6,232 bases of DNA from Acidobacteriaceae bacterium (GTDB taxonomy: Bacteria; Acidobacteriota; Terriglobia; Bryobacterales; Bryobacteraceae), in NCBI GenBank assembly GCA_019245255.1, contig JAFARV010000104.1:1-6232 (forward strand). Direction: 5' to 3'. The notes under the pieces were generated by a model that saw only the letters and a program-made list of their open reading frames with translations, was not told where the DNA came from and did no database searches. Made by a program: the position numbers and the translations under genes. Below, one piece after another: positions 1 to 5,877 of this stretch (the first letter of the stretch is position 1; every line of letters begins with the position of its first letter).

Positions 1-209
1 GCCTTCATCAAACTGAGGTAGAGGAGATCATCCTTGCCACAAACCCGACCGTTGAGGGAGAAGCGACCGCGGTTTATTTGTCCCGGCTTCTGAAGCCGCT
101 GGGGCCGCGAGTGACCCGCATCGCAATGGGCATCCCGGTCGGCAGCGATCTCGAGTTTGCGGACGAAGTGACGATGTCGCGGTCCCTCGAGAATCGGCGC
201 GAGATGTAG
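1..209 (+). CDS. recR: Recombination mediator protein RecR, C-terminal end (partial)
   Basis: This is the last 68 residues of RecR, read from base 3 and ending at the TAG at 207-209; the start lies outside the window. RecR works with RecF and RecO in the cytoplasm to load RecA onto gapped single-stranded DNA. The visible part is the end of the Toprim domain and the C-terminal region: the diagnostic ATNPTVEGEATA stretch is present, followed by YLSRLLKPLG and then the GIPVGSDLEFADEVT segment, which corresponds to the family's G-[LI]-PVG-x-DLE-[YF]-ADE-VT block, and a short RSLENRREM tail. The zinc-finger and helix-hairpin-helix parts would be upstream. No frameshift is visible. Recognition is by family sequence pattern and is strong despite the short length. 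The next gene starts 32 bases downstream on the same strand with no convincing terminator between, so read-through from recR is possible. Confidence 0.95.
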   Translation, partial: LHQTEVEEIILATNPTVEGEATAVYLSRLLKPLGPRVTRIAMGIPVGSDLEFADEVTMSRSLENRREM

Positions 210-241
210 AGACGCGCACTAGCCTCTTCGGGCCTGCATTC

Positions 242-2194
242 ATGACGTATCTCCTCCTTTGCGTCTGGGTTGCCTGCATTCTGTTTGCGTTCGTCGGATA
301 CGGCCGGCTGGTTCTGTGGGCGTGCGATTGGCCACAAACGTCCTTTGGCCTCGCCGGTGCGCTCGGGTGTTCGGTCTTGATCGCAGGCGGCGGGCTCATC
401 AATCTGACCGGGTTCATCAGAGCCCCACTGCTGATTGGTTTGGTCGCTGTCGGCGATTTGTTGGCGCTCGTTTTCGTCCGTTGGCAATTCCGTCGTCTCT
501 CCTTACCGGTTATTGCAGTCGCCGCGTTTGTTGCCATTCCGGTACTGGGCAATGTGCACGCGGATGTGCGGTCGTTCAATATCTACGACGATCTGCCCGC
601 TTATCTCACTCTTCCGGTGGAAACGCTTCAGCTTGGCCGACTGCCGGCCGACCCTTTCAACGAACGGCGGGTGACATCAAGCCTGGGCGCCCCTTACTTC
701 CTACAGGCATTCGTACTGCCTTTCGGCAATGTGACGAGCATTCGCGCAGTGGACGTCTCTATCGGCTGGATCTTGTATACGACGGCCTTATTCGCGGTGA
801 TTCGATCTTTGGGTCTCTCGATCCGTGCTGCGTGCGCGATTATTGCTCTGACTCTGATTGCGCCTGTTTACCGCATCAATGCGACATTCGTCGTCCTACC
901 GGCAGCACTGTTCACGGCCTTGTTTCTGGTAGTGCTGACGCCCCGGCCCGGTTTGCGCCGTGGCCTGCTGCTCGGATTGCTTGTGGGAGCAATATCGACT
1001 CTCAAATCGAACTATATTCCTCCGGCACTTGCCATCTGCGGCCTGTATTTCGCGATCGAAGTCTTCCGAGCAGCGCGCGCGACCTTGCTTGAGTTCTGCG
1101 CCTTCGCCGCCTCAGTCACAGCGGTTGTCCTGCCATGGATGATCGACTTGAAGCAGGCCGAAGGCACGTATCTGTTTCCTGTTCTTGGACTCGGTTACGA
1201 TGCCAGCGCGTACGGAATCATGCCTTTGCCTAGCGGTGTGCATCACTGGATCAATTTTGCGAATGTCTGGGTATGGATTACGGCTGGCGCTTACTCGCTG
1301 CCGTATCTGGCCGCCTTGGTCCTCGCCGCAACTTCGATCCGTAAAAAGGTCGAGAACGGGTTTACCACCGCGCTGATCGCTTTCCTCGGCGGGACGACGG
1401 TTGCGATTCCAATGCTCGCGTCATCGACGGGCGGAGAGTCTTTAGGGCGGTACAGTCTGCCCTTTCAGGTCCCGGCGCTCCTGATTTTCTGCGGCTTCCT
1501 CCTGAGGTGGCGTAGGCATTGGCCTCAACCACGCCGCGCTTGGACCATCGGCGCTATGGTAGCGTGCGGTTCGGTTCTGTGCCTAGCGGCGTTGTTTGGT
1601 ATCGCACATGGGCAGTATCGGACTTACCTTGAGGATGCACGTGTGCTGACCCCGCGCCCCGATGCATGGTTCGACGTGAATACCGAACGACAGCGGGTAC
1701 AAAACTTGCAAAAAGCAGTTCCGCCCGGACAGCGGATACTTGCTCGCTTATTTGTCTCATTTCCATTCGATTTCCGACGTAATCCGGTATTAATTGCCGA
1801 CTATCCCGGTATGGCTGGGCTAATGCCCGGTATGCCGGTGGACGGCCCGGACACATTACGGGCCTATTTACTGGCAAATGGAATCCGCTATCTCGCTTAT
1901 GACTATCGACGTACCCGGTTTCCAGACGACGACCCTCAAACGACGCTATGGGAGACAATTCGGCAGCCGTACCTGTACGGGCGTCACCGCTGGCTATACA
2001 CCCAGGTAAAGCTTGCTAACTCAGAACAGCGGGCATTCGCCGCCCTTGGTAGGTCCCGCGTTCACCTTTTTGACGACGGCACGGCCTTTCTTCTTGACTT
2101 AGCTTCCGAACGAAGCTACGACGGCGACCGAGCGCAATTTGAACGCTCGCAGGAAATGCGATCGCCTGGTGGAAGTTTCCGCGGACCAGGTTAA
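242..2194 (+). CDS. Multi-pass membrane protein, GT-C glycosyltransferase-like (unassigned)
   Basis: This 650-residue protein is not one I can name. Residues 1 to about 455 carry some 12-14 hydrophobic segments (for example near 3-27, 62-80, 88-104, 196-233, 284-300, 340-362, 408-422 and 434-455); residues 456-650 are mostly soluble. An acidic pair D116-D117 (in NIYDDLPAYL) sits in the first large loop after the early membrane segments, where GT-C enzymes of the PMT/ArnT type keep their catalytic Asp. G402-R403-Y404 before a membrane segment resembles the R-Y motif of such enzymes, and the C-terminal domain (about 497-552, with GQRIL and NGIRYLAYDY) is like the periplasmic tail of GT39-type proteins. 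I infer transfer of a lipid-linked sugar at the outer face of the inner membrane, but a transporter-like or non-enzymatic role is not excluded. ATG at 242 is chosen because it directly precedes the first membrane segment; its ribosome binding site is weak. Its stop overlaps that of the convergent response regulator. Confidence 0.75.
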   Translation: MTYLLLCVWVACILFAFVGYGRLVLWACDWPQTSFGLAGALGCSVLIAGGGLINLTGFIRAPLLIGLVAVGDLLALVFVRWQFRRLSLPVIAVAAFVAIPVLGNVHADVRSFNIYDDLPAYLTLPVETLQLGRLPADPFNERRVTSSLGAPYFLQAFVLPFGNVTSIRAVDVSIGWILYTTALFAVIRSLGLSIRAACAIIALTLIAPVYRINATFVVLPAALFTALFLVVLTPRPGLRRGLLLGLLVGAISTLKSNYIPPALAICGLYFAIEVFRAARATLLEFCAFAASVTAVVLPWMIDLKQAEGTYLFPVLGLGYDASAYGIMPLPSGVHHWINFANVWVWITAGAYSLPYLAALVLAATSIRKKVENGFTTALIAFLGGTTVAIPMLASSTGGESLGRYSLPFQVPALLIFCGFLLRWRRHWPQPRRAWTIGAMVACGSVLCLAALFGIAHGQYRTYLEDARVLTPRPDAWFDVNTERQRVQNLQKAVPPGQRILARLFVSFPFDFRRNPVLIADYPGMAGLMPGMPVDGPDTLRAYLLANGIRYLAYDYRRTRFPDDDPQTTLWETIRQPYLYGRHRWLYTQVKLANSEQRAFAALGRSRVHLFDDGTAFLLDLASERSYDGDRAQFERSQEMRSPGGSFRGPG

Positions 2195-2688
2195 TGCACA
2201 GCCTGACTGACGACTGGCTGTGAAAAGGAGTTCGAACGCCTGTGCGGGCCGCCTCCGGAATGAAAATTATCCGGAAGTGTGGCGGTGTAGAACCAAAAGT
2301 CCTCAATCGCACGGATTATGTGGATATACTCGTTCAGGTCATTCGGCTTCGTTATGTAGCAGTTCGCATTCAGCGCGTATGCTTCATTTATGTCGTCATC
2401 CGCCCTGGAACTTGTCATCACGATTACGGGAATCTGCTTCAGATTCGACGACGACTTTAGCTCTGACAGCACCTCGCGACCGTTTTTCCGGGGAAGATTA
2501 AGATCCAGCAACACTATGTCGGGCCGGCTTGCCATACCAAACTCGGCTTGATGGAGGTAGTCCATTGCTTCAACTCCATCGCGTGCGACCGAAAGCTCCA
2601 CCGGTACTCCGGTTTCTTTTAGTGCTTCGCGTACCAGGCGTACGTCGCTCGCAGTGTCTTCCACTAACAGAAGCCGGAGTGTCTTCAT
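2191..2688 (-). CDS. Single-domain response regulator, Rcp1/CheY-like
   Basis: This 165-residue cytoplasmic protein is a stand-alone receiver domain. The phosphorylation site is complete: acidic pocket E10-D11 (LLLVEDTASD), phosphoacceptor D62 (DIVLLDLNLPRKNG), switch T92/S93 (VIVMTSS) and conserved K114 (YITKPNDL). The end of the domain, IEDFWFYTATLP (about 128-139), matches the Rcp1-type regulators that pair with phytochrome-like and other hybrid histidine kinases. There is no DNA-binding or enzymatic output domain, so it probably acts by phosphotransfer or protein contact. No kinase is encoded in the window, making it an orphan here. Residues 141-165 form a Gly/Ser/Arg-rich tail beyond the usual end of the family, running up to a stop shared with the convergent gene. 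The ATG at 2686-2688 gives the expected N-terminus; a GGGA lies about 9 bases upstream on the minus strand. It is transcribed away from the HU operon. Confidence 0.93.
   Translation of the reverse strand: MKTLRLLLVEDTASDVRLVREALKETGVPVELSVARDGVEAMDYLHQAEFGMASRPDIVLLDLNLPRKNGREVLSELKSSSNLKQIPVIVMTSSRADDDINEAYALNANCYITKPNDLNEYIHIIRAIEDFWFYTATLPDNFHSGGGPHRRSNSFSQPVVSQAVH
2197..2222. other. 7-bp inverted repeat just after the shared stop codons
   Basis: CACAGCC at 2197-2203 and GGCTGTG at 2216-2222 are perfect complements around a 12-base loop. The hairpin begins 2 bases after the rightward gene's stop and lies in the last codons of the minus-strand response regulator. It is placed where a bidirectional terminator would be useful, but no T-tract follows it on either strand (AAAAGG on the plus side, CATTAACC on the minus side), so it is not a standard intrinsic terminator. 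It may only limit 3'-end decay or be chance. Confidence 0.35.
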
Positions 2689-2874
2689 GCTCTAAATTCC
2701 CAATTTTTCGCTTGCAAGTTGTGAGCCAACTCGTCAGAAACGCCAGAAAGTGAAGGTTTTTTAGCCGAGATTGTTAACAGAAATACAAAGGGTAGGTAAA
2801 GATTGGCCTCCGCAAGTTACCGGATGAGCAAAAACTTCGCTAGGCGACACAAACGTGCGCGCGGGTGTCCCGAA

Positions 2875-2904
2875 TTGACATCGCGCTAAGCCTTTTCCTA
2901 TCAT
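2875..2904 (+). promoter_or_regulatory. Predicted sigma-70-type promoter for the HU operon
   Basis: A perfect -35 box TTGACA (2875-2880) is followed after 18 bases by TATCAT (2899-2904), which matches the -10 consensus at five of six positions. Transcription would begin near 2911, giving a leader of about 75 bases to the TTG start at 2986. It is the only strong pair I see in the intergenic region and it points at the packed gene set beginning with the HU protein. The octamer ATTGACAT covers the -35 box (2874-2881) and recurs right after the -10 (2903-2910). Confidence 0.65.
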
Positions 2905-2974
2905 TGACATTGCCGCCCAGATACCCTTTCGTAAAGCGTAGAGCCTGGCTGGCATTCGACGCGTGTCCGTGTTT

Positions 2975-2980
2975 GGGGAG
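2975..2980 (+). promoter_or_regulatory. Ribosome binding site deciding the TTG start of the HU gene
   Basis: GGGGAG ends 5 bases before the TTG at 2986-2988. The frame has a TAA at 2932-2934 and no ATG, GTG or TTG between that stop and 2986, and the next in-frame ATG is residue 32, far inside the conserved fold. The strong site with good spacing therefore fixes a TTG start. Confidence 0.75.
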
Positions 2981-2985
2981 GCTGC

Positions 2986-3255
2986 TTGATCAAACTTGAC
3001 ATCATCAACGAGGTCGTGAATCGGACGGGTATCACAAAGACCAAAGCGGAGGCGGCTGTCGAAACCGTGTTTGAGACCATGAAAAAGGCCCTTGCGGACG
3101 GGGACCGGATCGAGTTGCGCGGGTTCGGCATCTTCAATGTGCGGCCCCGGAAAACCGGTATAGGACGCAACCCCAGGACTGGAGCCGAGGTTGCGATACC
3201 GCCCGGAAAAGCGGTTCGCTTCAAGCCGGGCAAGGAACTGCAGACCTTGCAGTAG
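2986..3255 (+). CDS. HU/IHF-family DNA-binding protein
   Basis: This 89-residue protein has the full length of an HU/IHF subunit (about 90-100). It begins with the helical dimerisation part (MIKLDIINEVVNRTG, then KTKAEAAVETVFETMKKAL) and continues into the beta-saddle and DNA-contact arms: GFGIF at 46-50, then R-x-G-x-GRNPRTG around 56-66 with the intercalating proline at P63, and the closing IPPGKAVRFKPGKEL (71-85). It should bind and bend DNA as a dimer in the nucleoid. TKTKAEAAVETV and the short tail look slightly more IHF-like than HU-like, but the subunit type cannot be settled from sequence alone. It starts with TTG, which may keep its translation lower than its promoter suggests. It is the first gene of the operon; the M50 protease gene begins 5 bases after its stop. 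Whether it regulates the downstream genes is unknown. Confidence 0.96.
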   Translation: MIKLDIINEVVNRTGITKTKAEAAVETVFETMKKALADGDRIELRGFGIFNVRPRKTGIGRNPRTGAEVAIPPGKAVRFKPGKELQTLQ

Positions 3256-3260
3256 CAGAT

Positions 3261-4199
3261 GTGGCTTATTCGAGCCTGGAAATTCTAAAACCCTTTACTC
3301 TGAGGCAACGCGAGACCGGGTGGCGGACCGGTCGCTGGTTGGCGCACCTGACGCTTTTTGGTCTCACGTTCCTCACCACTACGGCTTTTGGATGCTCAGT
3401 CATGGAAAGTTTCCAGGCTGGTCGGAGTCTAAGCGTGGACTACCTCTTCGATGGTTATGTTCGCCTGTTTCATCTGGATCCGGCCTTCTGGACGGGTCTT
3501 TACTTCGCGCTACCGCTGCTCCTGATCCTCCTCGCTCACGAGTTTGGCCACTTTTTCGCGTGCCGCTCCAGCCGCGTGGACTCGACGCTTCCGTTCTTCC
3601 TTCCCTCGCCCCTGTTGCTCGGCACCTTTGGAGCGTTCATTCGTATCCGGTCGCCGATTTACAGCCGTAAGGTGCTGCTGAATATAGGAATTTCCGGTCC
3701 GCTGGCAGGCTTCTGCGTTCTCCTGCCGTTCCTGATTGCGGGCGCTTACTTGTCGCGGTTTTCCTCGCAACCGGTACCCGCCGATAACTTCGTGTTCGGC
3801 ATGCCCCTCGTCATGCGGATCGCCATGCTAATCTGCAGAGGCATCCCAAGCGCTCAAATTATCTTTCACCCGTTTGCCATGGCGGCGTGGGCAGGGCTGC
3901 TGGCAACAGCAATGAACCTCCTTCCCATAGGTCAGTTGGACGGCGGCCACGTGCTCTATGCTGTAGCTGGCGAGCGATGGCATCGCCTGATTTCAACCTT
4001 CACAATAGGTGTTCTCGTGTTGCTCGGATTTGCGTACCGCGCGTGGTGGGGATGGGCTGTGCTGATGTTCCTCTTTGGACGGCGTCATCCTCTGGTCTAC
4101 GACACTACGCCGGTTCGCAGGCCGCAGGCGCTGCTGGCACTTGCCGGGCTCTGTGTATTGGCCGTCTCGCTCGCTGTCGTTCCGGTCTCGATCAGATGA
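3261..4199 (+). CDS. Site-2-protease-like M50 membrane metallopeptidase
   Basis: This 312-residue inner-membrane protein carries both zinc-site motifs of the S2P/M50 family: HEFGH at 93-97 (two zinc-binding His and the catalytic Glu) inside a membrane helix, and NLLPIGQLDGG at 219-229, where D227 is the third zinc ligand. GTFGAFIRI (121-129) matches the conserved G-x-F-G-A-x-I segment, and NIGISGPLAG (141-150) is also typical. About seven hydrophobic segments are visible. There is no PDZ or CBS domain, so it is a minimal form unlike RseP. Members cut transmembrane anti-sigma factors, signal peptides or other membrane substrates; no substrate is encoded nearby. GTG at 3261 is chosen because it follows the HU stop by 5 bases and no ATG occurs before residue 48; the ribosome binding site is weak, suggesting translational coupling. 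The stop overlaps the next start as ATGA. Confidence 0.93.
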   Translation: MAYSSLEILKPFTLRQRETGWRTGRWLAHLTLFGLTFLTTTAFGCSVMESFQAGRSLSVDYLFDGYVRLFHLDPAFWTGLYFALPLLLILLAHEFGHFFACRSSRVDSTLPFFLPSPLLLGTFGAFIRIRSPIYSRKVLLNIGISGPLAGFCVLLPFLIAGAYLSRFSSQPVPADNFVFGMPLVMRIAMLICRGIPSAQIIFHPFAMAAWAGLLATAMNLLPIGQLDGGHVLYAVAGERWHRLISTFTIGVLVLLGFAYRAWWGWAVLMFLFGRRHPLVYDTTPVRRPQALLALAGLCVLAVSLAVVPVSIR

Positions 4200-4963
4200 G
4201 CGGGGCGGTGATACGGATCACAGCAACTATCATCACTTTCAATGAAGAGCGAAACGTAGCGCGGGTCATTGAGAGCCTGCGCTGTTGCGACGAAATTCTC
4301 GTGCTGGATAGCGGTTCAAACGATCGTACGGTTGAAATCGCGACTAAGCTAGGTGCGCGCGTCGTCGAAGCCTCATGGCACGGCTATGCCGCACAGAAGA
4401 ACATCGCGACGGAGTTGGCAGCGAACGATTGGATCCTGGCGTTGGACGCCGATGAAAGCCTCAGCGAAGCGCTCGAGGCGGAGATATGGCAGATCAAGAA
4501 AACCGGTCCGCAGTATGACGGTTACACGGTTCCGCGTCTGGCGCAATATCTTGGACGCTGGATCCTGCACAGCGGATGGTATCCCGACCGCAAGGTGAGG
4601 CTTTTCGACAGGAGGAAGGCGAAATGGGTCGGTCAATTCGTGCATGAGTCTGTTGTCGTTCATGGCAGTGTCGGGCACCTCAAGTCGAACGTGTTGCACT
4701 TTACATGCAACTCGCTCTCCGAGCATCTACGATCCATGGACGGGTACACGACGCTTGCGGCACAGGACATCGTTGCGCGAGGGAAGTCGGTCTCCTATGC
4801 CCGCCTCCTTTTCGATCCAGCGTGGACCTTTATCCAAACCTATTTCCTGAAACAGGGATTTTTGGACGGTGTTGAAGGCCTGGCGATTGCGTATATGGCC
4901 GCCCTGTACAATTTCATCAAGTACGCCAAAGCGCGGGACATGAGCCCGGGGCGGAAAGAATAG
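4196..4963 (+). CDS. Family 2 glycosyltransferase, WaaE/KdtX-like
   Basis: This 255-residue cytoplasmic enzyme belongs to the GT-A-fold group containing the lipopolysaccharide core beta-1,4-glucosyltransferase WaaE. Visible signatures are TIITFNEERNVARVIESL (11-28), the nucleotide-binding VLDSGSNDRT (36-45), WHGYAAQKN (61-69), the metal-binding DAD at 84-86 within LALDADE, GRWILHSGWYPDRKVRLF (120-137) and the FVHESV acceptor-site segment (148-153). A hydrophobic C-terminal stretch (about 208-245) probably lies along the inner membrane, as in WaaE. It likely adds a hexose to a lipid-linked or core oligosaccharide; the sugar and acceptor cannot be read from sequence. The frame is open further upstream to 3887, but the ATG at 4196-4198, overlapping the protease stop as ATGA, gives the right family N-terminus and the upstream part is only a shadow of the protease gene. 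GTG at 4208 is a possible alternative start. Confidence 0.93.
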   Translation: MSGAVIRITATIITFNEERNVARVIESLRCCDEILVLDSGSNDRTVEIATKLGARVVEASWHGYAAQKNIATELAANDWILALDADESLSEALEAEIWQIKKTGPQYDGYTVPRLAQYLGRWILHSGWYPDRKVRLFDRRKAKWVGQFVHESVVVHGSVGHLKSNVLHFTCNSLSEHLRSMDGYTTLAAQDIVARGKSVSYARLLFDPAWTFIQTYFLKQGFLDGVEGLAIAYMAALYNFIKYAKARDMSPGRKE

Positions 4964-5877
4964 TGTTCAGGCTTCGCGTGCTCCACATCGACACCGGCAC
5001 CGAGATGCGAGGCGGCCAATACCAGGTTTTGTTACTCATGAAGGCCCTACGCGAGGCCGGTGATTCGCAGGTTTTCTTGGGGCGGCCGAAAACCGAACTC
5101 TGGCGGCAGGCAGCCGACGCCGGGTTTGCCGTGCATCGCGCCAGCCTCGCTAACGTCTGGAGGCGCTCTAAGCGGGTCGACGTAGTGCACGCACATGACG
5201 CTCGCGCGCACACTTTGGCAGCCATCGCAAGCCGCAAGCCGATCGTAGTGTCTCGCCGCGTCGCCTTTCCTGTCGGGAAATCCGTCGGTTCACGCTGGAA
5301 GTACGGCCGCGCCACTCGATATATTGCCGTGTCACAGGCTGTTTCAGAGCAATTGCAGGCGGCGGGTGTGAATAAAGACAAGATCGACGTGGTTTACGAT
5401 GCGGTCGACACTGCGGCCGGCGAGGCCGACTGGTCTCCCGAGCATCCAGCCGTCGCACTCGCGACCGATGATCCCCAAAAAGGTAGAGATCTGGTCGAGC
5501 GCGCAGCACGCCAATCGGGAATTCATGTGATCTTCTCTGAGAGCCTGATCGAAGATCTGAGGCGGGCTTCACTCTTCGTATATATCAGCCGTGACGAGGG
5601 TCTCGGTTCAGCGGCATTAATCGCCATGAGCATGGGTGTTCCGGTGATTGCGAGCCGGATCGGGGGACTTACCGAAGCCGTAGCGGACGGTGTCTCTGGT
5701 CTGCTCGTGAACAACGACGCCACCGAGATCGCTGTCGCCATGCGAAAGGTTCTCGGTGACCGAAAGTTCGCACTACGGCTGATCGAAGCGGCAAAGCAGC
5801 GAGTGGCAGAGCGGTTCACCAAGGACCGGCTTGTGGAACGCACCGTGTCGGCCTATGCGAGAGCCATTGCCTCCTGA
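4963..5877 (+). CDS. Family 4-like glycosyltransferase, short divergent form
   Basis: This 304-residue protein has the two-domain GT-B layout but is shorter than usual GT4 enzymes (about 350-400). The N-terminal acceptor domain shows VLHIDTGTEMRGGQYQVLLL (6-25, with the family's Gly-Gly loop), DVVHAHDARAHTLAA (73-87), VVSRRVAFPVG (95-105) and ATRYIAVSQAVSEQL (117-131). The donor domain keeps SRDEGLGSAALIAMSMGVPVIAS (209-231) and GGLTEAVADGVSGLLV (234-249). Two things are odd: the piece between about 163 and 212 is roughly 40 residues shorter than normal, and in the EX7E motif E212 is present while the second Glu is replaced by I220. Donor or acceptor is unknown; cytoplasmic glycan assembly with the preceding GT2 is inferred. 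GTG at 4963 overlaps the previous stop by one base (TAGTG) and is preceded by GGAAAG. The reading frame is intact, so shortening is not due to a local frameshift. Confidence 0.88.
   Translation: MFRLRVLHIDTGTEMRGGQYQVLLLMKALREAGDSQVFLGRPKTELWRQAADAGFAVHRASLANVWRRSKRVDVVHAHDARAHTLAAIASRKPIVVSRRVAFPVGKSVGSRWKYGRATRYIAVSQAVSEQLQAAGVNKDKIDVVYDAVDTAAGEADWSPEHPAVALATDDPQKGRDLVERAARQSGIHVIFSESLIEDLRRASLFVYISRDEGLGSAALIAMSMGVPVIASRIGGLTEAVADGVSGLLVNNDATEIAVAMRKVLGDRKFALRLIEAAKQRVAERFTKDRLVERTVSAYARAIAS

Larger units (their letters stand above)
2689..2985. other. Divergent intergenic region between response regulator and HU operon
   Basis: These 297 bases hold no credible gene on either strand: the frames are short and show no family pattern. 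The right part holds the forward promoter and ribosome binding site listed separately. The left part (about 2689-2790) is richer in A and T than its surroundings and should contain the promoter for the minus-strand response regulator, but I could find no good pair of boxes there. Small inverted repeats include CTTGCAAG (2711-2718) and AGTTG-TGAGC-CAACT (2717-2731), which might be operator-like but are short enough to be chance. Confidence 0.6.

Noticed and set aside
210..241. Possible terminator between recR and the membrane protein gene
   Set aside because: The GCCTCTTCGGGCCT stretch suggests a UUCG-type loop, but the stem contains mismatches and no T-run follows.
28..579. Minus-strand open frame of 183 codons over the recR end and the start of the membrane protein gene
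   Set aside because: It lies opposite two well-supported genes, has a low-complexity Arg/Thr/Pro/Ser-rich translation and matches no family; it is a shadow frame of GC-rich coding sequence.
259..1092. Plus-strand 277-codon frame inside the membrane protein gene
   Set aside because: Its translation is rich in Arg, Ser and Cys with no membrane or domain pattern, while the overlapping frame encodes a coherent multi-pass protein.
2942..2983. Possible leader stem AGCCT/AGGCT that could cover the HU ribosome binding site
   Set aside because: Only 5 base pairs across a 32-base loop with no extension, so likely chance; not enough to call a regulatory leader.
3887..4195. Upstream extension of the GT2 frame by 103 codons
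   Set aside because: The extension overlaps the conserved end of the protease, including its zinc-ligand Asp region, and has no domain pattern; family alignment begins right at the ATG at 4196.
4917..5572. Minus-strand frames opposite the GT4 gene
   Set aside because: Arg/Ser/Ala-rich translations without recognisable motifs and no ribosome binding site; antisense shadows.
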